A stretch of 64,000 nucleotides of DNA from Bacillota bacterium (GCA_023439045.1 JAEXOY010000006.1:88815-152814), one strand, 5' to 3'. Counted from the stretch's first letter, positions 35,867 through 45,764 are shown. Notes: generated by a model from the sequence alone, not told the origin. Made by a program: numbers and translations.

Positions 35867-36505
35867 ATGGGAAAAATAACTGATATTTTTAAGGAACATA
35901 TAAGCAATAATAAAATAGTTTACCTGAGTTTGTTTGTTTTTTACCTATTTGGAATATTATTTGGAGCACTAGCAACAAGTAACCTTGACAGTAGTTATAG
36001 TAAGATTATTATTAATTATTTTAATGGCTTTCTAAATACAGCAAGCAATGAGACATTTAGTATTGGTCAATTACTAAAAGAATCACTTATTGAAAACATC
36101 AAGTTTGTTATTATTTTTTGGATTATAGGATTAGTGGTTATAGGTTTTCCACTTTATTATGCTTTGTTAGGTATGAAGGGTTTTATCACGGGTTTTAGTT
36201 CGGCAATTGTAATACAGACCTTATCCTTCAAAGGAGGTTTAATAAGTATACTTTGCTTCCTTCCCAAGGAGATAATCATCATACCCTGCCTCATAGCAAT
36301 TGCTGTAAATGGAATAAAGTTCTCTAGAGTTATTTTTGCAGGTTTGTTTAAGCAAAGTTATGCTGATGGTAACACATATCGAAAAAGGATAGTACCATAT
36401 AACTTTGTAAATGCATTTTTTACAGTTTTTATTATGTGCGGAGTATTGTATGAGGGTATTATTTCACCATATATATTGAAGTTTCTCGTTCCAATACTCA
36501 AATAA
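35867..36505 (+). CDS. spoIIM: stage II sporulation protein M
   Basis: A 212-residue membrane protein with about five helices. FLFGILFGA-like start, IIGFPLYYALLGMKGFITG and LCFLPKEIIIIPCL are SpoIIM landmarks. SpoIIM is part of the SpoIID-SpoIIM-SpoIIP machine that degrades septal peptidoglycan and drives engulfment in the mother cell. Its sigma-E-like promoter and xerD downstream support the call. The ribosome site before ATG is poor (TGAGG). Confidence 0.93.
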   Translation: MGKITDIFKEHISNNKIVYLSLFVFYLFGILFGALATSNLDSSYSKIIINYFNGFLNTASNETFSIGQLLKESLIENIKFVIIFWIIGLVVIGFPLYYALLGMKGFITGFSSAIVIQTLSFKGGLISILCFLPKEIIIIPCLIAIAVNGIKFSRVIFAGLFKQSYADGNTYRKRIVPYNFVNAFFTVFIMCGVLYEGIISPYILKFLVPILK

Positions 36506-36635
36506 TAGAAGAAATAGGTAAAATTTATATTAAAATTAAAAATAGTTCTTTTATATTAACAGAATTTGTTATAAAATAGTATATATTATAATTTTGATAT
36601 AGATTTACAATTTGAAATAAAAGGGGTAGTTGTTG

Positions 36636-37520
36636 ATGAATGCTCAGGTAGAAAATTTTATTGGTTTTTTAGAGAGAGATAAAAGATTATCGCTCAACAC
36701 GCTTCAATCCTACAAAAGGGATATCGAGCAGTATATTACATATCTTACCGAAATGAATTTGACAAACATAGCAACAACAAACAAGACTACTATTATTGCC
36801 TATTTACTTCATTTACAGAAAAAAGGTAGAGCAACTTCTACTATATCTAGGAATCTTGCTTCAATTAGGTCTTTTTATCAGTTTCTTTACAAATCAAAGA
36901 TAATTGATAATGATCCTACTACTGAGCTTGAATCACCAAAGGTTGAAAAGAAACTTCCCCAAATTCTATCGACGCAAGAGGTAGAGTTGCTTTTAGACCA
37001 ACCTAAGTGCGTTGACCTCAAGGGGATTAGAGACAAGGCTATGCTTGAGCTATTATATGCTACTGGCATACGTGTTTCGGAGCTGATTTCACTTAACTTA
37101 AGTGATGTCAATGTAGAAATGGGATTTATTAAGTGTAACAAGGGCTCTAGAGAGAGAATGATACCAATAGGTTCTATCTCAATAAGTGCTCTTAACGAAT
37201 ACACAGCAAAATCTAGAAGTTTTCTGATTCAAGACCCGAATGAGACCGCGTTGTTTGTTAATGTCAATGGAAAACGCCTCACAAGACAAGGCTTTTGGAA
37301 AATCATTAAGCATTACAAGAATCAGGCTAAGATTAACAAGGATATTACACCACATACGCTTAGACATTCCTTTGCTGCACACCTGCTTGAAAATGGTGCA
37401 GACTTGAGATCTATCCAGGAAATGCTTGGTCATTCTGATATTTCTTCTACACAGATATATGCTCAGGTAGCAAAGAATAAGATTAAGGAAGTATACAAGA
37501 AGACTCATCCTAGAGCTTAA
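36636..37520 (+). CDS. xerD: site-specific tyrosine recombinase XerD
   Basis: A 294-residue tyrosine recombinase. The SAM-like core-binding part occupies about residues 1-90; the catalytic part shows ATGIRVSELISL (Arg), HTLRHSFAAHLLENGADL (His-x-x-Arg), MLGHSDISSTQIYAQV (His and nucleophile Tyr). With XerC it resolves chromosome dimers at dif. I take ATG 36636 with AAGGGG 9 bases upstream rather than TTG 36630. Only one Xer gene is in this window. Next to spoIIM, as in Bacillus. Confidence 0.94.
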   Translation: MNAQVENFIGFLERDKRLSLNTLQSYKRDIEQYITYLTEMNLTNIATTNKTTIIAYLLHLQKKGRATSTISRNLASIRSFYQFLYKSKIIDNDPTTELESPKVEKKLPQILSTQEVELLLDQPKCVDLKGIRDKAMLELLYATGIRVSELISLNLSDVNVEMGFIKCNKGSRERMIPIGSISISALNEYTAKSRSFLIQDPNETALFVNVNGKRLTRQGFWKIIKHYKNQAKINKDITPHTLRHSFAAHLLENGADLRSIQEMLGHSDISSTQIYAQVAKNKIKEVYKKTHPRA

Positions 37521-37536
37521 TAAAAATGTACATATT

Positions 37537-37573
37537 CAAAATGGGCACTCTTTTGGGAGTTGCCCGTTTTTAT
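37537..37573 (+). terminator. intrinsic terminator after xerD
   Basis: AAAATGGGCACTC pairs with GAGTTGCCCGTTTT through a 6-base loop, with one mismatch, and runs into TTTAT. Confidence 0.83.
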
Positions 37574-37731
37574 TTCTTTACATGCTGATAAATGTAAAAT
37601 TTTGGTGAAGCATTTACCTATATATGTCTTTGGGAAATTCATCTGATTTGATATAATATAGGTGAATTATAATATTTCTGCTGTAGGGAAATAACCCTGG
37701 CATTAATATACATTTATAAGGGAGGCGTCTT

Positions 37732-37941
37732 ATGAAGAAAAAGGTATTTATTGAAGGCATGAGCTGTCAAAATTGTGTGAGGCATGTCAGAACAGCACTT
37801 GAGCGGTTAGAAGGTGTAGAGGTTATTGAAATTAACCTTGAAGGTAAGTATGCTATAGTAAATGCTGATATTCGTGATAGTATCTTTGTTGACGGTATAG
37901 AAGAAATGGGCTATGATGTTACCTCTGTAGAACTAATTTAA
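37732..37941 (+). CDS. heavy-metal-associated (HMA) domain protein
   Basis: A 69-residue single HMA domain with the metal site GMSCQNCVRHV. It is CopZ-sized and of ferredoxin-like fold; CxxC binds Cu(I) or a similar metal. No copper ATPase or CsoR gene is adjacent, so its role as chaperone is inferred from the family. GGGAGG lies just before the ATG. Confidence 0.9.
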   Translation: MKKKVFIEGMSCQNCVRHVRTALERLEGVEVIEINLEGKYAIVNADIRDSIFVDGIEEMGYDVTSVELI

Positions 37942-38016
37942 GATTAGAAATAAAAAATATTTAATTCATGGTATTATAGTACTAGTTACATGATAAGATT
38001 AATGGCATTTTTATTT

Positions 38017-38048
38017 GCAGCTCCTTATATTAAGGGGCTGCTTTATTT
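38017..38048 (+). terminator. probable terminator after the HMA gene
   Basis: GCAGCTCCTTA (38017-38027) pairs with TAAGGGGCTGC (38031-38041), one G-T, with a three-base loop, followed by TTTATTTT. The remainder of 37942-38246 holds the 50-bp repeat and a short TAGAGACATAAA duplication; no gene. Confidence 0.6.
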
Positions 38049-38119
38049 TACGGGCGGCTTTACTTTATAACATTCAGAATGATTATAGGTTAATATTTTA
38101 CGGGTGGCTTTTATTTATA
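38044..38119. repeat. two-copy 50-bp-period repeat
   Basis: TATTTTACGGGCGGCTTTAC and TATTTTACGGGTGGCTTTTA begin at 38044 and 38094, each followed by TTATA. Two units only. Confidence 0.65.
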
Positions 38120-38246
38120 CGATATAGACAAAATTCAAGTTAATTATTTACAATATTTTTATAGCTAAAATATTGATTTAGCCACATTAGTGAGCTATTC
38201 TTTATAGAGACATAAATATAGAGACATAAATAAAGGAGCAAAAAAC

Positions 38247-39104
38247 ATGTTTGAAGGTTATAGAATAATAGATACTCATGTGCATACCTTTGCCAACGAC
38301 GAAATTGCCACAAAAATAATGAAGACTTTTAATAAAATGTACAATATTGAATTCCAGAACCCGGGTACCGGATCATTGACAAATGTCATAGATAATATGG
38401 ATAAGGGTGGTATAGATATTACCTTGATAGCAAATTTTTATACACCCAAAATTATGAGGGACTCAAATGAATTCTGGATAAGGGTTGCACAACAATCTGG
38501 CAACAGGCTTGTTCCGTTGGTGAACTTTCATCCCGAATTTGATGGCAGTATGCCTGAATATCTACATAAATATATAAGTGAAGGTGCCAAAGGCATTAAG
38601 CTGCATCCTATGGGACAATCCTTCAGTATGTTAGATAGTAAGATGCAGGATTTATATAGAGAATGCAATGCCCTGAAGTTTCCGATATTAGTTCACTGTG
38701 GGAGAGTATCAAATGCTCGCCTTAATGAATATTCTGATATTGAACATATTATTCCGATTATTGAAAAATATTCGGATATGCCAGTTATCCTGGCGCATAT
38801 GGCTGATGGAAATAAAAACGATGTTTTGGAAATATCAAGTAACTTTGAAAATGCGTATTTTGATACGTCCATAGTCATAACTGGTTATAATGAGATTGCC
38901 AGGGTAAATGAGCCAAGCTGGCTTGAAGATGAATATGTAGTAGAAGTAATTGAGCAAATAGGTGCCCACAAGGTTCTATTTGGTTCCGATTACCCTTGGG
39001 GTAGCCCAATCCCAGATATTCATAGAATTATTAAAATGAACCTGTCAAAAAGTCAAAAGAGTATGATTTTTAGTGAAAATGCCGTAAGAATATATAAGCT
39101 GTAG
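38247..39104 (+). CDS. amidohydrolase (TIM-barrel metal-dependent hydrolase)
   Basis: A 285-residue amidohydrolase-2-type protein: IIDTHVHTF (HxH), IKLHPMG, VHCGR, ILAHMADG and SDYPWGSP carry the metal-binding His and Asp. Similar proteins include decarboxylases and lactonases; substrate not readable. AAAGGAGC precedes the start. Confidence 0.87.
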   Translation: MFEGYRIIDTHVHTFANDEIATKIMKTFNKMYNIEFQNPGTGSLTNVIDNMDKGGIDITLIANFYTPKIMRDSNEFWIRVAQQSGNRLVPLVNFHPEFDGSMPEYLHKYISEGAKGIKLHPMGQSFSMLDSKMQDLYRECNALKFPILVHCGRVSNARLNEYSDIEHIIPIIEKYSDMPVILAHMADGNKNDVLEISSNFENAYFDTSIVITGYNEIARVNEPSWLEDEYVVEVIEQIGAHKVLFGSDYPWGSPIPDIHRIIKMNLSKSQKSMIFSENAVRIYKL

Positions 39105-39209
39105 TTTTTTATTATTGGTCATGGTATACGAAACATTGAGTTTGTATACAATATTGATATATTAATTGATTCATTATGTTGCTTCAAGTACATCCTAAGG
39201 AGGGCATCT

Positions 39210-40169
39210 ATGAATAAGAAGCATACTTTTTCAATGATATATCTGATTTTGCTCTCATTTATTGTAGGTGGTGCAATATTATTAAGTAAGCCATCTCAAA
39301 CTGAAATGACTTTAAATAAGGATAAAAACAATGCTCAACTGCAAAGTGCAGCAGACGACATAAAAAAAGCATCCACTAGTTCCTTGGATAATGAAAAATC
39401 CAATAAATCATCAATGGTACAATCTGATGATCGGATGAATGTTCAAACGAAATTACCCTCAAACCAATCGCACGTGAAAAATGATTTGAAGAAGGAGCCT
39501 ATTGAGGTGTTCAATAATTCTCCAGAAATTAACCTGAAAGCTAGTCTCAATGAGAATTCAACGGGAGAAGCTTCATTAAACCTGGAGTATAGACTCAATG
39601 GAAAAAATGCAACTAAAATAATTGGAACAAATAGCATCAGTGAATTGAGAAATATTTTTAGATTTAGAGAAAAGGCAAAGTCAGGATATGCAGTCAAATC
39701 TCTAACTCTGAATTCCACTATGAATAAAGTCTATTTTATGGTTGAGGGTAAGAAGACTGATAATATGACACAAACAACAGTCTACTTATATAACCTGAAG
39801 ACAGGGGAGCTCAAAAAGCTTTTGTATGATGAGGGGGCGTTCAGTGGGTTTTTTATAAACAAGGACGGAAAGCACAATGCATTTTCTTTTGTTACCTCCA
39901 ATAAAAAAGGTATCGTCAATACAAATTGCTTTTTGATGCTACTAAATTGTGAGGATGATAGTTTTATTATTAACTGCAATAAGGATAGTTCAGGTAACAC
40001 TATTGGAATGACTAGCAGCAATTACATCTATGGTTATGAGGTACAGGGCTGGAAGGACGCAAAGCTGCTAAAACTCAAAAAATGTGTTATTCCCAAAGAT
40101 GGTTCAAATAAATCTTATAGCTTAAATGTCATTTTAAACCTAGAGGATTATTCTATTAGTGATCAGTGA
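39210..40169 (+). CDS. hypothetical membrane-anchored extracytoplasmic protein
   Basis: A 319-residue protein with one N-terminal anchor (about residues 9-27, SMIYLILLSFIVGGAIL), a long Ser/Lys/Asp-rich spacer to about 105, and a beta-rich domain with NKVYFMVEGKK and VYLYNLKTGELKKLL, reminiscent of propeller blades. No catalytic residues are recognised. I do not recognise a family. AAGGAGGGC gives a good start. A terminator follows. Confidence 0.75.
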   Translation: MNKKHTFSMIYLILLSFIVGGAILLSKPSQTEMTLNKDKNNAQLQSAADDIKKASTSSLDNEKSNKSSMVQSDDRMNVQTKLPSNQSHVKNDLKKEPIEVFNNSPEINLKASLNENSTGEASLNLEYRLNGKNATKIIGTNSISELRNIFRFREKAKSGYAVKSLTLNSTMNKVYFMVEGKKTDNMTQTTVYLYNLKTGELKKLLYDEGAFSGFFINKDGKHNAFSFVTSNKKGIVNTNCFLMLLNCEDDSFIINCNKDSSGNTIGMTSSNYIYGYEVQGWKDAKLLKLKKCVIPKDGSNKSYSLNVILNLEDYSISDQ

Positions 40170-40286
40170 TGTTGTAATTATCTTGAGATTTCAAAATAAT
40201 TAGTATATTCTTATCTATTTTTAATAGAAACTATGGTTCAGTTCTTAATACATTGGAACTATATTTATTAATAAATAAATTATAAG

Positions 40287-40325
40287 AAAAAGATAATGGT
40301 AATTAATTTACTATTATCTTTTTTT
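40287..40325 (+). terminator. intrinsic terminator
   Basis: AAAGATAATGGTAA (40289-40302) pairs with TTACTATTATCTTT (40308-40321) with one mismatch and is followed by TTTT. Confidence 0.82.
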
Positions 40326-40428
40326 GGCCATTGCATTATTTTGCTATTACCTTTTTTACTTGTCTAAAACTATTATTTGGTGTATTCTTTTGAGAGATAT
40401 ATACAAAATAATGGGAGGTGTATTTATT

Positions 40429-41031
40429 ATGAGGATAATAGGTTTAAATGGTAGTCCAAATTCAAATGGAAATACATCTGTATTAATAAACAATATCCTA
40501 GATTGTTGCAAGGAACTAGGTGCACAAACAACTATGGTTAATGTCGGGGAGATAATGCAGCAGCAGAAGTCTGGTTACTGTACAGTATGTACCAATCCAT
40601 GCAAGGGTGTATGCTACAAGGGAACAGAGCTGGAAAAGGTGTATGAGCTTCTAAGGGATTCAGACGGAGTGATTATTGGAAGCCCTGTATATTTTGGAAG
40701 TGTTTCTGCTCAATTAAAGGCATTCTTTGATAAGACCAGAAAGGTTAGAGCGGACAAATGGCTGTACAACAAGATTGGAATTTGTGCAACAGTAGGCGCA
40801 TCTAAGTTTGGCGGTCAGGAAACTACAATAAAAGCAATGCACGATATGATGCTAGTTGACGGAATGATTATTATAGGTGATGGCTATATAGAAGATGATT
40901 GCGGTCACCATGGTGTTGCAGCTGTAAGACCTGCTCAAGAGGATGAAAATGCCAAAAAAAGGGCAAGAATAGCTGCTAAAAGGTTAGTTGAGGTGTGCGC
41001 AGCTACCGAGAGTATACGTACTAATAAATAG
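40429..41031 (+). CDS. NADPH-dependent FMN reductase/flavodoxin family protein
   Basis: A 200-residue flavodoxin-fold enzyme: IGLNGSPNSNGNTS binds the FMN phosphate, followed by VIIGSPVYFGSVSAQLKAFFD and CATVGASKFGGQE. It may be an FMN-dependent reductase or azoreductase-like iron-sulfur flavoprotein, since YCTVCTNPCKGVC holds a four-Cys cluster near residues 44-61 that could bind [4Fe-4S]. ATG 40429 follows GGGAGGTG. It starts 29 bases before tcdA's neighbour and is probably co-transcribed with it. Confidence 0.87.
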   Translation: MRIIGLNGSPNSNGNTSVLINNILDCCKELGAQTTMVNVGEIMQQQKSGYCTVCTNPCKGVCYKGTELEKVYELLRDSDGVIIGSPVYFGSVSAQLKAFFDKTRKVRADKWLYNKIGICATVGASKFGGQETTIKAMHDMMLVDGMIIIGDGYIEDDCGHHGVAAVRPAQEDENAKKRARIAAKRLVEVCAATESIRTNK

Positions 41032-41059
41032 GCTTAAGTTAAAATGAAAGGATAAACAA

Positions 41060-41821
41060 ATGCTACATGAATTTTCACGCTGTGAGCTACTTATTGGCAC
41101 AGAAAGATTAGAAAAGCTTAAAAATAGCAAGGTTGCAGTTTTCGGCGTAGGAGGCGTTGGCTCTTTTACAGTTGAGGCTCTAGCGAGGTCAGGAGTAGGG
41201 CACCTTGTTCTAATAGATGATGACTGTGTGTGTCTCACAAATATAAACAGACAGCTACCGGCCACTAGAAAGACAGTTGGAAGACCAAAGGTAGAAGTCA
41301 TGAAGGAAAGAATTCTAGAAATTAATCCTAAGTGCGAGGTAACAACGTTTCAGAAGTTCTATTTACCAGATTGCGCTGATGAAATGATAGATAGTAGCTA
41401 TGACTATATTGTTGACGCAATAGATACTGTCACAGCAAAGATTGATCTTGTAGTTCGTGCTAATCAGGCAGGAATCCCTATAATTAGTGCTCTCGGAGCA
41501 GGTAATAAGCTTGACCCTACAAGGTTTGAGGTATCAGATATATTCAAAACCTCTGTTGACCCGTTGGCCAAGGTAGTAAGAAAAGAGCTTAGAGTCAGAG
41601 GTATCAAAAAGCTCAAGGTTGTATACTCAAAGGAGGAGCCCATAAAGCCAATGGAGTCAGATACTTCTAGCTGTAGCGCAGGCTGTATATGTCCAAAAGG
41701 GTCAACAAGAAAGTGTACCGTCAAGCATCAGATTCCAGGCAGTATGTCTTTTGTGCCATCTGTAATGGGTCTAATCATAGCAGGAGAGGTAGTTAAGGAT
41801 ATTATTGAGTGGCCTAGATAA
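41060..41821 (+). CDS. tcdA: tRNA threonylcarbamoyladenosine dehydratase (ThiF/E1-like)
   Basis: A 253-residue E1-like enzyme: VAVFGVGGVGSFTVEALARS, LIDDDCVCLTNINRQ and RPKVEVM are the adenylation core; CSAGCICPKGSTRKC with GSMSFVP is the TcdA tail. It cyclises t6A37 of tRNAs with ATP. Two tRNA-A37 enzymes (this and TrmO) occur in the window. Confidence 0.9.
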   Translation: MLHEFSRCELLIGTERLEKLKNSKVAVFGVGGVGSFTVEALARSGVGHLVLIDDDCVCLTNINRQLPATRKTVGRPKVEVMKERILEINPKCEVTTFQKFYLPDCADEMIDSSYDYIVDAIDTVTAKIDLVVRANQAGIPIISALGAGNKLDPTRFEVSDIFKTSVDPLAKVVRKELRVRGIKKLKVVYSKEEPIKPMESDTSSCSAGCICPKGSTRKCTVKHQIPGSMSFVPSVMGLIIAGEVVKDIIEWPR

Positions 41822-41980
41822 TGTTTAAACGGACGTATTTCAGAATTTTTTAGAAGAATGGAAAAATTACTGAATTTTATATAAGGATGGAAGAATTTTT
41901 AAATTTATAGAAGAAGGATGTATATTTCGAGTTAAAAAGTGATTAGATGATTTTAATTTTTAGAAATGGGGTGAAGTATT

Positions 41981-42658
41981 TTGTTTGAGAAAAGAATTAA
42001 TATATTTACAGGACATTTTGGGAGCGGTAAAACTGAAGTTGCGGTAAACTATGCTTGGCATATGGCTAATGCTGGATTTAAGTCGGCTATCGTTGACTTT
42101 GATATTGTAAATCCGTATTTCAGAACTGCAGACGCAAAGGCGGAATTAGAGCAAAAGGGTATAAGGGTAGTACTTCCGATGTACGCAAATACCAATGTTG
42201 ATGTACCAGCTATTCCGGCTGAAATATATTCATTATTTCAGGATAAGGCTTACAAGGTGGTCCTTGACATTGGAGGCGATGACGTTGGGGCGAAGGCTGT
42301 TTCACGTTTCCAGGAAGAAATTATGAGCGATGATTACGAAATGTATTTTGTCATTAATACCAGAAGAATAATGACCGATACTCCTGAAAAAGTTGTAGCC
42401 ATGATTGAGGAAATCCAGCATAGTGCTAATATTCCAATTACCAAGCTTGTTAATAACACAAATGTTCTTGAATTTACAACACCTGAGATTGTTAAAGAGG
42501 GAATGGAAAAAATACAGGAAGTATCCAAAAAGATTGGGGTACCAGTTGGAGTGGTGGCTGGTATGAAGGACGTTGTTGCACCATTTGGGGGAAAGCTCGA
42601 TGGTTCAGAGGTGCTTGAGCTAAACAAAATGATATTCTTGCCATGGGATAGAGAGTAA
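41981..42658 (+). CDS. P-loop ATP-binding protein (CobQ/ParA-like)
   Basis: A 225-residue P-loop NTPase starting at TTG after GGGGTGAA. Walker A is TGHFGSGKTEVAVNYA, then IVDFDIVNPYFRTAD, and VLDIGGDDVGAKAV as Walker B. The signature lacks a deviant ParA lysine. Homologues I know of usually lie by 2-oxoacid:ferredoxin oxidoreductase genes, three genes away here, hinting at a role in their maturation; that is inference. Substrate not readable. Confidence 0.85.
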   Translation: MFEKRINIFTGHFGSGKTEVAVNYAWHMANAGFKSAIVDFDIVNPYFRTADAKAELEQKGIRVVLPMYANTNVDVPAIPAEIYSLFQDKAYKVVLDIGGDDVGAKAVSRFQEEIMSDDYEMYFVINTRRIMTDTPEKVVAMIEEIQHSANIPITKLVNNTNVLEFTTPEIVKEGMEKIQEVSKKIGVPVGVVAGMKDVVAPFGGKLDGSEVLELNKMIFLPWDRE

Positions 42659-42788
42659 CGTTTATAAGTGAGTTAGGATGCAATGATGTGTTTACAGTGA
42701 TTTATAGCTATTGATAGCGGTCATAATAGTAGTGGGCATAATGACAATTATTTTTAGCTATATATTGAGATGGACAGAAGGAGAAAGT

Positions 42789-44462
42789 ATGGATTTTACA
42801 GTTTTATTTTTCTTTGTGGCTGCTATAGCCATATACATAGTTATTACAATGGTTTCTAGGGTAAAAAGGAATGCAGCATACAGACAGCAAATAAGGAGCT
42901 CTTGGGGGAAAATACCTCAGCATAAAATAAAACAGAGTGATTTTGAATCAATTGCTTGCTATTATCGGAATAAAGGAAAAATAGATAACCATGCGTTCTG
43001 TATTGATGATATTACATGGGACGATTTAGACATGAATAGGGTATTTGAACGAATCAATAGCACTTCATCGGTTGTTGGGGAAGAGTACCTTTATAATCTA
43101 TTGCGCGAGCTCAAATTCGACAGTTCGGAATTAGCTAAAAGACAGGAGCTCATAGAGCTTTTTCAAAAGAATACTGATAAGCGCGAGCAGCTTCAGCTTC
43201 ACTTTGCCAAGATGGGAAAACAGCCCTACCTAAATATTTTTGAGTATTTGAATGGTAATCGCAGTACCTATAGAAAGAGCGCAGCTCTATATTATATACT
43301 GCTGGCAATCTTCTTGATATCCCCTGTAATAACATTATTCACTCCTATAGGCGGAATACTCCTTATAGCATCATTACTTACTAATATTAGCGTTTATTTT
43401 AAGACAAGGAATGAAATAGTAGGGCATTTGGAATCACTAGGCTATATAGTAGGAATGGCAAACATCGCAAGAAAGGCTGCAAGGATTGACTTTCCAGAGA
43501 TACAGGAATATTTGGACGACTTAAAAGCATCGGTATCTTCAATTAAAGGCATCAGTTTTAACGCATTTTTTAGTATATTTTATACTACTGAAAATTACTT
43601 TTTAGAAATGATTAAGGTGATTTTCCTTGGAGAACCAATCGCTTTTTACAGACTTTTTAATCTACTAAAAAAACACTCGGTGGAACTGACCAGAATATAT
43701 GAGATAGTTGGAAATTTAGATAGCTTGATGGCAATAGCTTCATATAGAGAGAGTATAGGTAGTTATTGCACGCCAGAGCTTACTTTAGGTGCAAGAACCA
43801 TCAGCTTCAAGAATTTAAAACACCCGCTTATAGATGATTGTGTAGAGAATTCGCTAACTACACAAAAATCCATAATTATTACAGGCTCTAATGCGTCCGG
43901 AAAATCAACTTTTTTAAAGGCATTGGCAATAAATGCTGTATTTGCACAAACAATATGCACTTGTCATGCAGACAGCTATAGCTCTGGATATTTCAAGGTA
44001 TATAGCTCAATGGCGCTCAAGGATAATCTTGAAATGAAAGAAAGCTACTACATTGTAGAGATTAAGTCCCTAAAAAGAATTCTTGAGGCATTTGATGATG
44101 AAACACCTTGCTTGTGTATTATTGATGAGGTTTTGAGAGGTACAAATACTATTGAGAGAATAGCAGCTTCGTCAGAAATAATAAACTATTTTGCAAAGGC
44201 AAATTGCATTTGTATATGCGCAACACATGATCTTGAATTGACAAGAATACTAGACGGTGCAGTAGAGAACTATCATTTTCAAGAGTATTTTAACCAGAAT
44301 GAAATTAAGTTTGATTACAAATTGTATGCTGGGCCTTCAAATACTAAAAATGCTATTAATCTGCTTAAGATTTTAGGCTATAGCGATAAAATTGTAACAA
44401 ATGCAACTAAACGCGCACAAAGCTTTGAAGCTGAAGGATACTGGGATAAAATTTACACATAA
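42789..44462 (+). CDS. membrane-bound MutS-like ATPase
   Basis: A 557-residue protein. An N-terminal hydrophobic helix (1-22) and a helical pair near 180-225 anchor it; the C-terminal MutS-like ATPase shows ITGSNASGKSTFLKAL (Walker A), SYYIVEIKSLKRIL, CLCIIDEVLRGTNTIERIA (Walker B) and ATHDLEL. No mismatch-recognition domain is present, so DNA repair in the usual sense is unlikely. ATG 42789 has AAGGAG 5 bases upstream. A TTG start at 42711 would add a second helix but lacks a ribosome site. Confidence 0.85.
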   Translation: MDFTVLFFFVAAIAIYIVITMVSRVKRNAAYRQQIRSSWGKIPQHKIKQSDFESIACYYRNKGKIDNHAFCIDDITWDDLDMNRVFERINSTSSVVGEEYLYNLLRELKFDSSELAKRQELIELFQKNTDKREQLQLHFAKMGKQPYLNIFEYLNGNRSTYRKSAALYYILLAIFLISPVITLFTPIGGILLIASLLTNISVYFKTRNEIVGHLESLGYIVGMANIARKAARIDFPEIQEYLDDLKASVSSIKGISFNAFFSIFYTTENYFLEMIKVIFLGEPIAFYRLFNLLKKHSVELTRIYEIVGNLDSLMAIASYRESIGSYCTPELTLGARTISFKNLKHPLIDDCVENSLTTQKSIIITGSNASGKSTFLKALAINAVFAQTICTCHADSYSSGYFKVYSSMALKDNLEMKESYYIVEIKSLKRILEAFDDETPCLCIIDEVLRGTNTIERIAASSEIINYFAKANCICICATHDLELTRILDGAVENYHFQEYFNQNEIKFDYKLYAGPSNTKNAINLLKILGYSDKIVTNATKRAQSFEAEGYWDKIYT

Positions 44463-44532
44463 ATTCAACATATGAATTTTAATACATGGAATTTTATGTT
44501 ATTATGTAATAGAAAGGGATGATTACATAATA

Positions 44533-45390
44533 ATGCATAATAAAAATAAGGCATCAAAAGAGATTTTCCGTTATCTCTTTATGTTCCTTGGCAGTATATT
44601 AGCCGCCATTGGACTGGAGATATTTCTTGTTCCAAACAATATTATAGATGGTGGAATAGTTGGTATCTCAATCATTACAAGTTATTTAACCAACATTCCG
44701 CTAAGTATTTTCGTTGTATTGTTTAATATACCCTTTTTGTTTCTGGGGTATAAGCAAATAGGTAAAACCTTCGTAATCTCTTCATTGTTTTCTATCATAT
44801 TCTTATCCATATTTTTATATCTACTGCATCCTTTGGAGAAGGCAACTGATGATAAGCTATTAGCAACGGTTTTCGGCGGTATTATTTTGGGTGTTGGAGT
44901 AGGACTTATTATAAGGTATGGGGGTTCACTTGACGGTACCGAAATGGTTGCTATTATAGTTAACAAAAAATCAGTGTTTTCAGTTGGTGAAATAGTTATG
45001 TGCTTCAACATATTTATTTTGAGCAGTGCTGGTTTGGTCTTTGGGTGGGACAGAGCAATGTACTCTATCCTAGCTTACTTTGTAACGTTTAAGGTTATTG
45101 ACATTACTATAGATGGACTGAATGAAGCCAAAGCAGCATTTATAATATCGGATTTTCATGAAGAAATTGCATCTGCCATTTGGGATAGACTAGGTAGATC
45201 TGTAACATGCTTGTATGCTAAGGGTGGACCAAAGGAACAAAACTCAATAGTGCTTTATTCGGTGGTAACACGTCTTGAAATTGCAAAACTTAAATCCATT
45301 GTTCATGACAAGGATGAAAATGCATTTGTAACCATACAGGATATAAACGATGTAATGGGTGGAAAGCATAAGAAAAGGGCTATTCATTAG
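44533..45390 (+). CDS. YitT family membrane protein (DUF2179)
   Basis: A 285-residue protein with five to six membrane helices and a cytoplasmic DUF2179 domain (about residues 215-275, VTCLYAKGGPKEQNSIVLY). The early GLEIFLVPNNIIDGGIVGIS and GGSLDGTEMVAIIVNKK are typical. The family is of unknown function and common in Firmicutes. The spacing to the AAAGGG upstream is long. Confidence 0.9.
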   Translation: MHNKNKASKEIFRYLFMFLGSILAAIGLEIFLVPNNIIDGGIVGISIITSYLTNIPLSIFVVLFNIPFLFLGYKQIGKTFVISSLFSIIFLSIFLYLLHPLEKATDDKLLATVFGGIILGVGVGLIIRYGGSLDGTEMVAIIVNKKSVFSVGEIVMCFNIFILSSAGLVFGWDRAMYSILAYFVTFKVIDITIDGLNEAKAAFIISDFHEEIASAIWDRLGRSVTCLYAKGGPKEQNSIVLYSVVTRLEIAKLKSIVHDKDENAFVTIQDINDVMGGKHKKRAIH

Positions 45391-45557
45391 TTTTAATGTT
45401 TTTTATCTTCTTTACGAAACATTTTTGTGAAAAATGCTCTATTAACTTAAAAACTTGCAAATACCCTCAAAGAAGGTTTATAATAATCAAGAGTCTAAAG
45501 CAGTTTTTCTAAAATTCTTAGGAGTTTTTCAAATAATAAATAAGTGAGGTTTTGAAA

Positions 45558-45764
45558 ATGGCTAAGGTTATATTTCACGAAGAAAAATGCAAGGGTTGCA
45601 AGCTTTGCACCACTGTATGCCCAAAAAAAATTGTCATAATGAAATCTGACAAGCTCAATCAGAAGGGTTTTCATCCTGCAGGGGTTGACGAAATGGATAA
45701 GTGCATAGGTTGTGCATTTTGTGCTACCATATGTCCTGATTGTGTAATTGAAGTTGAAAAATAA
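45558..45764 (+). CDS. vorD: 2-oxoacid:ferredoxin oxidoreductase, ferredoxin (delta) subunit
   Basis: A 68-residue ferredoxin with two CxxCxxCxxxCP clusters, CKGCKLCTTVCPKK and CIGCAFCATICPDC, so two [4Fe-4S] centres. It passes electrons from the catalytic subunits to free ferredoxin. ATG 45558 has GTGAGGT 7 bases upstream; TTG 45552 is less likely. First gene of the vorDBAC operon. Confidence 0.9.
   Translation: MAKVIFHEEKCKGCKLCTTVCPKKIVIMKSDKLNQKGFHPAGVDEMDKCIGCAFCATICPDCVIEVEK

Noticed and set aside
42711..42788. Longer MutS-like protein from TTG 42711
   Set aside because: The extension is hydrophobic and could be a helix, but no ribosome site is present there, while AAGGAG stands before 42789. 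Left as an alternative.
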